Assembly (NCBI GenBank): GCA_030524715.1
Contig: JAUNGB010000011.1
Coordinates: 1 to 64,000, forward strand
Direction: 5' to 3'
From: Eubacteriales bacterium
GTDB taxonomy: Bacteria > Bacillota > Clostridia > Lachnospirales > Lachnospiraceae
Length of the DNA stretch: 64,000 bases
Shown: one piece after another, positions 42,691 through 52,340 of the stretch
How the letters are laid out: the number at the start of each line of letters is the position of its first letter
Numbering within the stretch: position 1 is the stretch's first letter
Notes under the pieces: generated by a model
What the model was told of the DNA's origin: nothing
The model's database searches: none
Seen by the model: the letters and a program-made list of their open reading frames with translations, nothing else
Translations under genes and position numbers: made by a program

Positions 42691-45093
42691 CTACTGTACA
42701 TCCGCCTCAGCAAAGAATCCCCTCTCACTTCCTTCTATAACTTCATCCTCCGTGATCCGGAAGCTGTCTGTCAGCCGTATATCTTCAGAAGAGCTTCCTG
42801 CCAGTACTTTAAACTCTCCTTTTTCCACTTTCCAGTTATAATTGCGGTCAAGAAACGCTGTCTGGCTTGCCTGCATGGTAAAACGGACTGTCTTCTTTTC
42901 TCCCGGTGCAAGATTGACGCGCAGAAAACCTGCCAGTTCTTTTACCGGACGTGTCTGGCTGGCAAATACATCGCTGAAATATATCTGTACTACCTCGTCC
43001 CCTGCATAATCTCCGGTGTTTTTCACAGATACTTCCAGTACCAGTTCCTCTTCCGGGCGAATTTCCTTTTTCGCAAGCTTCAGATCTGAATATTCAAAGG
43101 TTGTATACGACAGGCCATGTCCGAAGAAATAGCGTGGCGTATGGGGCATATCCACATAATTTGCAAAACCGATGCTTTCTCCCTGATGCCATGCGGAACC
43201 ATTGGGATGATTATAATAAATGGGAATCTGACCTGCGTTTCTTGCCACAGAGACAGGAAGCTTCCCTCCCGGATTATATTCTCCGGTAAGAACCTTCGTA
43301 ATTGCTTCCGCACCCATTTCGGACGGATTCCATGCTTCCACAATGGCATCCAGATACTTATCCGCGATATCACTGGAGATCGGACGTCCGTTGAAATGAA
43401 TACCGATCATCGGTTTCCCAAGCTCTGCTGCACGTTTGATAAAGGTATCCTGACATACCGGCAGATTGATATCAGTTCCGTCTACACCCTCTCCCATAGA
43501 AGCCACAGAACAGGAGCCGTGTTTGCCGCCTAATGTCATGATCACAACGTCTGCATTTTTCACCGCATCCAAAGCTTCCTCCATATGCGACAGATCGTCA
43601 CCGGCAATTGCATATCCATAGGCATAAGTGATTTCCGCATCCGGAAGCTTTGCACGGAGTTCTTCCAGAAGGCTTGGACATCCCGGCTTCTGCTGCTTTA
43701 AAATCGCATCAAATTCCGCTGTTTCATCTGACTGAATCTGCGTTCCGGGTACAGTAATCATCGCCTTTTCTTCTACTGTCCCGGATTCTATTCCAGCTAT
43801 GGAATTGGCTGTAGCATAGACTGCTTCCATCATACTTAAGTGCGTATAACCGCCAAAAAAGCTTCTTGCATTTTGGGCATGGCAACCGACTACGGCAATT
43901 TTTTTCACATCCCTTTTCAGCGGCAGAACACCGTTATTTTTCATGAGAACTATGGATTCCAAGGCCGCCTGAAGAGATATCTGGCGGTCTTCTTCACATA
44001 GAAATACGCTTCTTAAATCATCCCCGTCCAAAGCAAATGGATGTTCAAAAAGCCCCATACGGAATTTTGTTTCCAGTACACGGCAAACCGCCTGATCCAG
44101 AACTGCAATGTCAGCTTTCCCTGTGCGGAACCAGTCCTCCAGTTCTTTATTAAATCCTGTACAGCACTGCATTTCCACATCCATTCCTGCCTCCATACAG
44201 AACAGCCCCGCCTGCGCGGTGCTTTCTCCTACCTTCTGGACATTATGGACATTTCCTACGGCTCCATAATCCGAGATACAGATTCCGTCAAACCCCATCT
44301 CGCCGCGAAGCAGATCTGTCAGAATCCTTTTTGATGCAGAAACCGGTTCCCCGTTAATAGAACAGTAACATGGCATAACGCCTCTCATATTTTCTTTAGT
44401 TATCGCCGCCTGGAAAGGTTTTCCGTATACTTCATCCAGAAGCCGATCTCCCATATCGCAGTTTGCGCCATGGATGCCGCCCTGAGAATTATGGAATCCC
44501 AGAAAATGCTTGGCGCAGGCTTCTGCCTTCCTTCCCGCCGTTGTTCCGCCCTGGATTCCCCTGACATACGCAGAACCAAGAGACGCTGCCAGCGTGGGAT
44601 CTTCCCCATAAGTTTCTCCCTGACGGCCCATCCTGGAATCACGGGAGATATCCAAAACCGGAGCCAGTACCTGCGTGATCCCGCAGGCGAGTTCCTGGCG
44701 GCTTACAATCTGTCCGATCTTTTCTTCCAGTTCCGGATTCCATGCGGATCCACGGCCGATTCCGGACGGAAAGCTCATGGAATCCTGAATGAAAGCGCCG
44801 CATAAGCCCTCCATATGGAAGATTGCCGGGATCTGATGCTCACTGTTTTCCATGACCATTTTCTGTATTTTCCGCTGCCATGCAGCCGCTTCTTCCAAAG
44901 ATTTTATTTCACGTACCATCAGGGTACTGACCTGTCCGATCCCGTGCTCTGCATCCTTTTCCAGTTGTTCCCGGTTATCTCCCCATGGAAACAGACAGTT
45001 TACCTGCGCCATTTTTTCCTCGAGGCTTAACCTCGCTGATAAATCCTCTGCCCGTTCTTTCGGAGAAAGAGAAATATCCAAATATCGTTCCAT
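42691..45093 (-). CDS. GH3 beta-glucosidase/beta-xylosidase-type enzyme
   Basis: About 800 residues: GH3 N-domain, C-domain and Fn3. Landmarks: LAPVLDISRDSRMGRQGETY, KHFLGFHNSQGGIHGANCD, nucleophile Asp in FDGICISDYGAVG (about residue 285), C-domain KRDVKKIAVVGCHAQNAR and Fn3 VKNTGDYAGDEVVQIYF. It hydrolyses non-reducing beta-linked glucose, xylose or related sugars; cytoplasmic. The start at 45093 (MERYLD) is chosen, with AAAGGAG ten bases upstream; a TTG two codons earlier is less likely. It follows the GH43 gene by 23 bases and was probably followed by another gene, now lost (42669). A fossil copy of its LAPVLDISRDSRMGRQ segment exists at 55128. Confidence 0.92.
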   Translation of the reverse strand: MERYLDISLSPKERAEDLSARLSLEEKMAQVNCLFPWGDNREQLEKDAEHGIGQVSTLMVREIKSLEEAAAWQRKIQKMVMENSEHQIPAIFHMEGLCGAFIQDSMSFPSGIGRGSAWNPELEEKIGQIVSRQELACGITQVLAPVLDISRDSRMGRQGETYGEDPTLAASLGSAYVRGIQGGTTAGRKAEACAKHFLGFHNSQGGIHGANCDMGDRLLDEVYGKPFQAAITKENMRGVMPCYCSINGEPVSASKRILTDLLRGEMGFDGICISDYGAVGNVHNVQKVGESTAQAGLFCMEAGMDVEMQCCTGFNKELEDWFRTGKADIAVLDQAVCRVLETKFRMGLFEHPFALDGDDLRSVFLCEEDRQISLQAALESIVLMKNNGVLPLKRDVKKIAVVGCHAQNARSFFGGYTHLSMMEAVYATANSIAGIESGTVEEKAMITVPGTQIQSDETAEFDAILKQQKPGCPSLLEELRAKLPDAEITYAYGYAIAGDDLSHMEEALDAVKNADVVIMTLGGKHGSCSVASMGEGVDGTDINLPVCQDTFIKRAAELGKPMIGIHFNGRPISSDIADKYLDAIVEAWNPSEMGAEAITKVLTGEYNPGGKLPVSVARNAGQIPIYYNHPNGSAWHQGESIGFANYVDMPHTPRYFFGHGLSYTTFEYSDLKLAKKEIRPEEELVLEVSVKNTGDYAGDEVVQIYFSDVFASQTRPVKELAGFLRVNLAPGEKKTVRFTMQASQTAFLDRNYNWKVEKGEFKVLAGSSSEDIRLTDSFRITEDEVIEGSERGFFAEADVQ

Positions 45094-45116
45094 AATCAAC
45101 CTACTCCTTTATAAGC

Positions 45117-46175
45117 TTATTCGTAATCCTCAATTCTCCATTCGTCCAGCCAGTCAATATAGGGCATATCGCCTTCAAACCGCAGCGGCAGCCATACATA
45201 GTCTGCAATTGAGGTGTTTCTTCCCACATCCGGAATCTCTCCCAGATCCATCTGAAGGATTTTTCCCCGTTCTTTTTCATCCGGATGGAACATAAGCTCA
45301 TATACTTTTTTGTATGTCTCATATTCCAGATGCATCAAACCGGGAAGCCAGCGGTCTGCGCAGGCAATGTACAGATCTTTCTTTCCCGGAACCTTGAATA
45401 CAGACGAAATCTGGGAATGAAAAGACGTATTGGACGAATCATTTCTATGGGGATTTCCCAGAACGGTAAAGGGTCCGTGCCAGGTATCCGCAACTGCAAT
45501 TTCCGATGGGTTCGGCAAATATCCGGTTGTTCCTGATGTAATCAGGTAATGTTTGCCGTTACGGCAGAAATGCGCCGTTGCTTCCCTGACATACGGCGGG
45601 GAAATATGTGGAAAATGCGTGCTGTAATACCCCGTAACATCCGTATAATCTGCAGTCAGATCCGCACAGATTGTTTCTGAATGCACCCGTTCAAAATAGT
45701 AGTAAGCCTTCCCATCCGGAGCCACCGCCAGGTCAAAATCACCCGCGCTCATATTCAGCGGACGCAGTCCCTCCCGCACCATTTCATAGGGGCCCAGAAT
45801 ATCATCTGCCGTCATGACTGTTTCCGTTTGTGTGCCGTCCTTTTGCATGATCTTCATCCAGCAGACATATTTTCCTGTTGCCTTATTATAAATAATATGG
45901 GGACGGTCCAGCATGGATGACGGATGAAGGGATGAGTCCGGATTCTCCAGATCCGGCTGGATGATCAGCCCTTTATCCTCCCAGTTATAAAGATCTTTAG
46001 AAGCGTAACAACGGACACCCCATGTCCAGACCTCCGTATCACCTGTTGTCCGCTCCTTGTTCTCTCCATACCAGTAATAGGTACCGTCAATATACGTCAC
46101 GGAACCACCGTGCGCCTGAATACGTTTCCCGTCCGTATCCAGCCATACCTTTCCCGGATAAAATGCATGATACAT
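45117..46175 (-). CDS. GH43-family glycosidase
   Basis: 352 residues, a single five-bladed beta-propeller without accessory domain. Opening strands IQAHGGSVTYIDGTYYWYGENK are typical of GH43/GH117-like enzymes, particularly types acting on galactan or arabinan side chains. Other propeller landmarks: SMLDRPHIIYNKATGKYVCWM, FDLAVAPDGKAYYYFE and REATAHFCRNGKHYLITSG. The exact substrate (arabinose, xylose or galactose) cannot be fixed. Cytoplasmic. GAAGGAGGAAG precedes the ATG, and a promoter is visible upstream at 46222-46251, so it starts the GH43-GH3 unit. Confidence 0.85.
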   Translation of the reverse strand: MYHAFYPGKVWLDTDGKRIQAHGGSVTYIDGTYYWYGENKERTTGDTEVWTWGVRCYASKDLYNWEDKGLIIQPDLENPDSSLHPSSMLDRPHIIYNKATGKYVCWMKIMQKDGTQTETVMTADDILGPYEMVREGLRPLNMSAGDFDLAVAPDGKAYYYFERVHSETICADLTADYTDVTGYYSTHFPHISPPYVREATAHFCRNGKHYLITSGTTGYLPNPSEIAVADTWHGPFTVLGNPHRNDSSNTSFHSQISSVFKVPGKKDLYIACADRWLPGLMHLEYETYKKVYELMFHPDEKERGKILQMDLGEIPDVGRNTSIADYVWLPLRFEGDMPYIDWLDEWRIEDYE

Positions 46176-46221
46176 GTTTCTTCCTCCTTCATTATTTGCT
46201 TTTCGGTTCTATGAAAATTGG

Positions 46222-46251
46222 GGTATACTGCATTTATTCAATCCGTTTCAA
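46222..46251 (-). promoter_or_regulatory. Promoter of the GH43-GH3 operon
   Basis: On the minus strand TTGAAA (46246-46251), an 18-base spacer and TATACC (46222-46227), about 50 bases before the GH43 ATG. Confidence 0.5.
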
Positions 46252-46460
46252 GACTCGCTCCTGTTTTATTATATCCGATATTCCTTTAAAGAAATATGCA
46301 TTTTCCAACTCTTTTTATTATAAATCTGACAAAGTACTTCACCTGTCATCTTTTTCATATTATGCCTTATGGAAAAAAAACAAGTATTTTCCAATGTTAT
46401 CACACTTCTTCCTACATTTTAGAAAACCTCCGTCACAATATGTAAAGGACAACCGAAAGG
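46252..46460. other. Non-coding spacer with a near-palindrome
   Basis: TATTCCTTTAAAGAAATA (about 46279-46296) is a near-perfect dyad 30 bases upstream of the GH43 -35 and could be an operator. Otherwise I see nothing supportable. Confidence 0.3.
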
Positions 46461-46616
46461 TTACACAGAAATGATCCCTGCCGGTGTCGCCGCTTCGCCC
46501 CTGATCCATTTCAGGTGTCCGGGATCGGGATTTTGCTCATATTCTGCAAATCCCGGTTTCGTCGGCCTGATTCCCAGATATATGGCCGGAAGCGCAATAT
46601 CAGCAAACTCGCTTTT
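46461..46616 (-). pseudogene. Fossil of a GH78-type C-terminus
   Basis: A 51-codon frame without a start reads SEFADIALPAIYLGIRPTKP, then GFAEYEQNPDPGHLKWIRGE and AATPAGIISV before TAA. The pattern (PGF...P...L.W.rG...TP.G.I.V) is that of the C-terminal beta domain of GH78-like and related glycosidases. No catalytic domain is left. A relic between the GH43 operon and the frameshifted hydrolase. Confidence 0.5.
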
Positions 46617-46667
46617 TTATGTTCAAATTCGACATCTATTCTTTCATCTCCGTAGAAAACAATTGTA

Positions 46668-48282
46668 TCATGCTTCTACGATAATGCGCACACGATCCAT
46701 ATTTTTGACCTGGGTAAATGCGGCGTTTTCATCCCCATACCGATTGGTTGTTACCCGGGCGGATGCAAAATAGACCCCAGGCTCCTGATACACATGGGTA
46801 ATCGTAGAAATTGCACCATGTACACCGTTTTCCAACGTCCGCTTAAAATCCCCTTTTATCGGATAGGCATCCGGATCCGGCAGCACCCAGACATCCTTAA
46901 AATCATAGCAGATAGAAGTCACCTCTCCTGCATTTTCCGGAACCTCGATATATGCCTGAATCGTCACTGTTTCGCCTGCCTTTATATGCGCACACTTCCC
47001 TCCGTTCGCTGTAAGGATGATCTCCGCCTGCATTCCGTTTCTGTCACGCCCTGGTTTCGTCACATAGACGTGCCCTGGATATTCCCGTCCTGCACCGTAC
47101 CGGTTCCGGTCATAGCCGAACCAAGAAAATTCACTCTCTGCGGAGTAACCGGATCTCCATTCTCATCACGGAACTGATCCCATACATGGAAATTCGGATC
47201 TGCCGGTACCTGATGACGGTAGTAGAACTGAATTGCAATATAATCAGAATTATCCAGCAGCACTTCCTCCCCAGGTCTGATTTTCCCAAGCACTCCGGGC
47301 AGATCATCCATGCCATAACACATACCGATAGTCAGGCAGCCGCCTTTTCCTTTTTGACTTCCGTCCCCGGCACATGGACACTCTTTACGATTCCGCGGAA
47401 AACCAGACGGTCGCTGGCTGCGCTGCTTTTTGGATCTGCACCGAGGTATCCCGGAACCTTCCAGAAATCTTCAAAATAGCCAGGATCTGCTGTCTTTACT
47501 CCCGGCAGCAAAACCGGCAGGGAGCCATCGTTTATCTCCCCTCCTGCTTCCATAAACCATGTCTGGGGAGGGAATCCCATTTCCGTAACTTCTCTGAGCA
47601 TTTTCTGTTCATCATCAGTTAACCCCTCATACATATCCCCACTGCCGCCCGCATCCAATGCGTCCACAATCTGTCTGAATACCCGGCGCAGGGTACGCTG
47701 TCCCTGGGCATGCAGGGTGATGGTATTAGGCAGGGAAGCCGGCGATCCGATAACAAAGGGAGCAGCGCCGTCCCAAACCCTCGTATTCTCGATACATGCC
47801 ATGGTTTTATAGCCGCCGCCCGATCCACCATATACAAACCCATAAATGTACTCATCCGTACCATAGATCCCGGATGCCTTTATACGGCTGTATGAGGCCA
47901 CCGCAGCGCTGGATTTCCACACCTTCTGCGGCTCATCGCTTTCCCCGAACATGGATGCGGAACCCATGTTGCTCTCCACAAAATACGCACCATTCACAAG
48001 GGAAAAAGCGATCTTATCATTTGTTCCGGTTTTCACCAGAGACGCATCTTCTTCATCCGGCCCGGGGAATGGTGACAGATACTGGAAAAATCGGTTTTGG
48101 AATGCCTCTTTTACCGGAAAACAAAAGCTGAATTTCACAGCTTTCTGCCGAAATCCGCCGTGAATATATCGGTACGAAATCAGCTTTCCGTCGGGCAGTG
48201 TCCTCGACCTCATCTCATCGAGATCCACATACGGGTCCTGATATTCCGGATCCAGTTTCGGGTCATACATGATTTCCCCCAT
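46668..48282 (-). pseudogene. Large hydrolase-like protein with PKD-like C-terminus, broken by two frameshifts
   Basis: Three consecutive frames (48282-47332, 47323-47060, 47063-46668) make one protein. Frame 1 ends at KKEKAAA, while the shifted reading gives KGKGGCLTIGMCYG and continues into frame 2. Frame 2 leaves at RVNF, and the shifted reading SWFGYDRNRYGAGREYPGHV leads into frame 3. The total is 1615 bases, two short of a multiple of three; restoring one A in the A5 run near 47352 and one T in the T4 run near 47135 yields about 538 residues. A GGSGGGYKTMACIENT loop suggests a serine-hydrolase nucleophile elbow, and the C-terminus looks PKD/immunoglobulin-like (YQEPGVYFASARVTTNRYG). I do not know the family. 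Start: AGAGGAGGACT before the ATG. Confidence 0.65.
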
Positions 48283-48343
48283 ATTAGTCCTCCTCTTCTT
48301 GTTTTTTACAAATTTTAGATTATCTGTATAAATACATTATAAA

Positions 48344-48384
48344 AGGCATACTGTATTTCCCAGTATGCCTCAATTCGTTTTTTT
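48344..48384. terminator. Terminator between GH78 and the frameshifted hydrolase gene
   Basis: AGGCATACTG (48344-48353) pairs with CAGTATGCCT (48361-48370). It is followed by T7 on the plus strand and TTTTAT on the minus strand, so it can stop the GH78 transcript arriving from 48507. Confidence 0.75.
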
Positions 48385-48506
48385 ATGCACATATTGACTA
48401 ACTTTCCTACATTTTCCACAATGCAGGCATTTTTCCTGTCGGGTCTCATTCTTCGAATAAAAACTTTTCCAACAATGTCACATGAAATCATCCCTGGTAA
48501 AATCCA

Positions 48507-50765
48507 TCACAACAGGTACGATTTATCTATCTTAGCGGAAACATTTTCCGGAATCTGTACATCCAAATGAATTTCTCCGTTTTTCCTTTCCATAGAAACA
48601 CAGATAGAACCATTTACCGACTCGTATCTGCAGGTCATCTGATTCATGCTCTTTGGCAGATACGGTTTGATCAAAATCTTTCTGAATCCAGGTTCCAACG
48701 GCAAAATACCGGCAATCCCATTATAGTACCACTCCACAATATGTCCCATCATATCATGGCAATGGCTGCGCGGATTCTCCTCCCAATATTCTCCGAGAGT
48801 CGTCAGTCCTTCTTTTACAAATGCATAATAGGACGGATGCTCTTCCCGTGTAATAAAGTCAGAAATCAGATCATTCATACCATACTGCCGTGCAGTCTGA
48901 ATAATATAGGGAAGGCCGATTTCTCCGGCCGAAAATGCCTGTTTTTCCATCAGTGTCTCCCGGAATACGTCAATAACATCCCCGAGCTTTTCTTCCGGAA
49001 CCATGCCCCAGTAAACAGGAAGTGCTTCACAGGTCTGGGTAAGTATAAATGCATCCTGATGTTCATAACTTCTGTAACACCATCTACCTTTTGGGTCCTG
49101 AACAAGCAGCTTCTCGTTATAGTTTTTTCTGATCTGTTCCGAAAAATCCCTGAAATATTCTGCGTCACTCTCATTTTCCAGAATTTCTGCAAACCATGCC
49201 ATTGTCTTTGCATCCGCATACAAAAATGCTGTTTCCACATTCTCTCTCGCAAGCTCATGATCCGGATTTCCCCAGTCACCCAAACCATGATTGATAAAGC
49301 CTTCTTTGGTTATTTTGCCTTTCAGATAATTCAGATATCGTTTACCTGCTTCATAATTCTCTTCAATGATCTTCTTGTCGCCATAGAATATATAATGCCA
49401 TCTGGTTCCCAGAATACAGGTGCTTCCCCATGGAATAATATCATAAAAACTGCCCATACCCGGAACCGGAAGTACATTGGGAATATAGCAGGGACACTGT
49501 GATGGCATCAAACCGTCTCCCGGATAAAACTTCTTTCCTTCATAATCAAAGAAATAATCATCCTTCGTATGCTGTTCCGTACGCATATCTAAAAGAAATT
49601 TTTCCCAAAGCTTACGCCCATCCTTCATATACATGATCGCAGGCGCCATCAGATGGTTCGGCTCCTGCCATGCAAAACGCTCGATCGTCGGACAATCCGT
49701 ATGAACACTCATCATATTCGCTTCTACCGACTTCTCTACAATGTCATAAATCTGTTCATACCGTTTGTCATCACAGGTAAAGGTTCCATCCTTCTTCCAT
49801 GCACTGGTAATGGCTTCTGCCTGAAGATTCTGGATTTCTATATCTGCACTGCTTTTTTCAACTGCTATATAGCGCCCTGCAAAATAGGTAAATTTCATAC
49901 GGAATGTCTCCCAGCAGTCATCCTGACCAATGATATAAGTAATACAGCTATCTACTGTCACCCAGCCTTTTGCTGCCTGATCAACATCTCCATCCTTTGT
50001 GAGTTTTTCCGCCGGATAGATTTTTACCACCCCGCCTTTTTTCCCTTTCACCTGCATTTGCAGGATGCCGGACATATTCTGGGTAAAGTCATAAATCTCC
50101 CGCTTACCAAACATATGAAGAAAGTTTGCATCATAAGTTTTTATCACTCTGATTGCGGGCTGGAACTGTTCGATCATTTTTCCTTTTGGAGTTTCCTCCT
50201 TTGTGACCACAAAAGCCTGCTCCCATGCAGAATCATCAAACCCGCTTTCGCTCCATCCATGCTGCGCCAAAGCCCCATCCACTGTTTCGGAGCCATATAC
50301 GTTACTCATGATGACAGGATGTTTCTTTACCTTAAATGTTTCATCGGAAGTGAGGACTCTTTGAGACCCATCCTCATATTCCACGATCAATTTCAGAGCC
50401 AGCACGAGATATTTTCCAAAAGCTTTATAAGGATTAGGGTTCGGCGGCATAAAGGCAGGAAAGGTAAACGTATAATTCTCATCTGTCTTAAGAAACCATC
50501 CGTTTCCTACCTCTGCACCCAGGGCATTTCGGCCCTGGCGCAGGTAATCCGTCACATCAAAAGTAACATATTCGATAAGCTTCTCATAATTGGTCCATCC
50601 CGGGTCAAGCTCATGATCCGAAACCTTTTTTCCATTAACATAAAACACAAACTGCCCGAGTCCGCACACATATGCTTTCGCATTTTTCACCTTTTTATCA
50701 ATCTCAAATTCTTTTCGTGCATAAAACGGCTCTGCTGTATGATTGGTAATCCAATTTCCACGCAT
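48507..50765 (-). CDS. GH78-like alpha-L-rhamnosidase (DCPTIER type)
   Basis: 752 residues. N-terminal sugar-binding beta-sandwich (YVCGLGQFVFYVNGKKVSDH; DPGWTNYEKL; GNGWF), then the catalytic barrel with VHTDCPTIERFAWQEPNHLM (about residue 350-370), the counterpart of the DCPQRDERxGW motif with the Glu kept. It has the typical ENPRSHCHDMMGHIVEWYY site near the end of the barrel. Rhamnosidase activity is likely, though this subgroup diverges from the enzymes at 8075 and 18657. Cytoplasmic. GGAGGGATT before the ATG. It lies 21 bases after the GPH symporter gene, so importer and enzyme are co-transcribed. Confidence 0.87.
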   Translation of the reverse strand: MRGNWITNHTAEPFYARKEFEIDKKVKNAKAYVCGLGQFVFYVNGKKVSDHELDPGWTNYEKLIEYVTFDVTDYLRQGRNALGAEVGNGWFLKTDENYTFTFPAFMPPNPNPYKAFGKYLVLALKLIVEYEDGSQRVLTSDETFKVKKHPVIMSNVYGSETVDGALAQHGWSESGFDDSAWEQAFVVTKEETPKGKMIEQFQPAIRVIKTYDANFLHMFGKREIYDFTQNMSGILQMQVKGKKGGVVKIYPAEKLTKDGDVDQAAKGWVTVDSCITYIIGQDDCWETFRMKFTYFAGRYIAVEKSSADIEIQNLQAEAITSAWKKDGTFTCDDKRYEQIYDIVEKSVEANMMSVHTDCPTIERFAWQEPNHLMAPAIMYMKDGRKLWEKFLLDMRTEQHTKDDYFFDYEGKKFYPGDGLMPSQCPCYIPNVLPVPGMGSFYDIIPWGSTCILGTRWHYIFYGDKKIIEENYEAGKRYLNYLKGKITKEGFINHGLGDWGNPDHELARENVETAFLYADAKTMAWFAEILENESDAEYFRDFSEQIRKNYNEKLLVQDPKGRWCYRSYEHQDAFILTQTCEALPVYWGMVPEEKLGDVIDVFRETLMEKQAFSAGEIGLPYIIQTARQYGMNDLISDFITREEHPSYYAFVKEGLTTLGEYWEENPRSHCHDMMGHIVEWYYNGIAGILPLEPGFRKILIKPYLPKSMNQMTCRYESVNGSICVSMERKNGEIHLDVQIPENVSAKIDKSYLL

Positions 50766-50786
50766 ATTCGTAATCCCTCCGGCAAA

Positions 50787-52166
50787 TTATTTATTCATGC
50801 TTTTTGCTTTGCGGCTTTCCAGCTCTGCAATTACCGTTGCGGCTTCTTTATCATAGTGATAACAGAATTTCAAAATAAAGAAGATTACCAGCAAAAGAAT
50901 AGCAGGGAGCCAGGAATATAACGTAATAATTCCCATATTCGTAGCTGCGGACTGTACTGCATTCTGTACATACCCGGTCAGGGAAAGAACCCAGCCAACA
51001 CTCGCCAGAGCAAGCCCAGAGCTGATCTTCTGTGAAAAGCTTGTAATAGCGGATCCCATACCTTCGATTCTTTTATTTGTCTTATATTCGCCGTAGTCAA
51101 TCCCATCTGCAAATAAGGTACTTACAGGCACTGCCAGAAGTCCTGTAACAGCACCGCTGATAATCGTACCGGCTACCAGAAGAGGTACGCTCTGGGTCAT
51201 ACCTGCAATGCCCCGGATAATACTTCCTGCCAGTTGGCCCCAGATTCCAATATACATACAATTACGCTTTCCGAATTTTGCAAGACAAGGCCCTACAAGC
51301 ACCACAATACCCGCCAGAATCGGCACAACGCTGACAAGATTTAATGTTGTTGTGAGCATTGGATCTCCCATGGTATATGTATAAAAATATGTCTGCGAAG
51401 AAGAATTCACCTGTGTTACAAAATTTACCAGCACCGTCATAATCAATGCAAGGATCAAATACTTATTGGTAAAAAATAATTTCACACCCTCCCAGAAAGA
51501 TATTTTGCTTTCTTCCTGATTGGTAACAGATTCAACAGATGTTACGTATTCTTTTGACAGGAAAAATCCTGCGAAAAGACCTGCTGTCACAATGACGCCG
51601 TAAATGATGAACAGAATCCTCCAGGCCATAACATCACCGCCCAGCTTAAATACCAGCGGGAATGTCACTGAGCATCCTAAAATAGTTCCTCCAAGACCAA
51701 AAAACATTCCAAAGGAAGCCATGGATCCACGTTCCCGCATATCCTGGGTCATCAAAGCAAGAAGTGCGCTTCTTGCGATACCGGTGATTGTAAACATAAC
51801 TGCAGTAAATAAATTATAGGTAACAAATGCATAAACCATCTGCATGGTTCTTGAACCATTCTGCGGTATAAAAAATATCAGCGCCAATGCCAATCCTGTA
51901 GGAACCGCAAGCCATAAAAGCCATGGACGTGCCTTTCCCCATTTGCTCTTTGTCTTGTCGATCAACGTTCCTGCAAGAATATCCGAAATACCGTCAAAAA
52001 GCTTGGAAATAAAGAACATTGTTCCCACTGCCCCTGCTGCCAGACCGATATTATCCGTATAAAACATTGTCAAAAATGCTGCCAGTATAGAATTAGCAGC
52101 TTCCGGAAAATCTGCCAGACCATAAGAAAGTTTTTCCGTAAATTTCAGTTTTCTTCCTGTACTCAT
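50787..52166 (-). CDS. GPH-family sugar:cation symporter (MFS superfamily), second copy
   Basis: 459 residues with twelve membrane segments. Family signatures: LTMFYTDNIGLAAGAVGTMF, KLFDGISDILAGTLIDKTKS and KWGKARPWLLW. It imports a glycoside with a cation; the co-transcribed GH78 downstream suggests a rhamnose-containing substrate. It is only distantly similar to the symporter at 14756. Its start lies back to back with the AraC gene at 52341, with a palindrome in the shared intergenic region. Ribosome-binding site GAGAGGAT. Confidence 0.92.
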   Translation of the reverse strand: MSTGRKLKFTEKLSYGLADFPEAANSILAAFLTMFYTDNIGLAAGAVGTMFFISKLFDGISDILAGTLIDKTKSKWGKARPWLLWLAVPTGLALALIFFIPQNGSRTMQMVYAFVTYNLFTAVMFTITGIARSALLALMTQDMRERGSMASFGMFFGLGGTILGCSVTFPLVFKLGGDVMAWRILFIIYGVIVTAGLFAGFFLSKEYVTSVESVTNQEESKISFWEGVKLFFTNKYLILALIMTVLVNFVTQVNSSSQTYFYTYTMGDPMLTTTLNLVSVVPILAGIVVLVGPCLAKFGKRNCMYIGIWGQLAGSIIRGIAGMTQSVPLLVAGTIISGAVTGLLAVPVSTLFADGIDYGEYKTNKRIEGMGSAITSFSQKISSGLALASVGWVLSLTGYVQNAVQSAATNMGIITLYSWLPAILLLVIFFILKFCYHYDKEAATVIAELESRKAKSMNK

Positions 52167-52290
52167 CTCTTTATCCTCTCTCTAAAACAATTTTGGGGGT
52201 TACTATGACGGCCGTGTTTGTAAGGATAGAGTATCACGAATCTAATTCTTTAAAAAGAGAGAAAAGAGACACGGAAAGGTATCTTTTACG

Positions 52291-52308
52291 ACATGATCAT
52301 GTTATAAT
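52291..52308 (+). promoter_or_regulatory. Palindromic operator and -10 in the divergent AraC/GPH intergenic region
   Basis: ACATGATCATGT (52291-52302) is a perfect 12-base dyad, joined directly to TATAAT (52303-52308), the regulator's -10. No good -35 is present. CGACAT...ATGT also occurs in the operator set of the first AraC regulon (best at 21356), so the two regulators may recognise related half-sites. Confidence 0.5.
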
Positions 52309-52340
52309 CAGAATATAAAACACGAAATAAGGAGCAATTT

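Noticed and set aside
46471-46773. 100-codon plus-strand frame
   Set aside because: Antisense to the GH78 tail fossil and the hydrolase C-terminus, both of which make better sense on the minus strand.
48567-49502. 311-codon open frame on the plus strand
   Set aside because: Antisense shadow of the same GH78 gene with atypical composition.
49653-50921. 422-codon open frame on the plus strand
   Set aside because: Antisense to the GH78 at 48507 and the end of the symporter gene; no family resemblance and no start signals.
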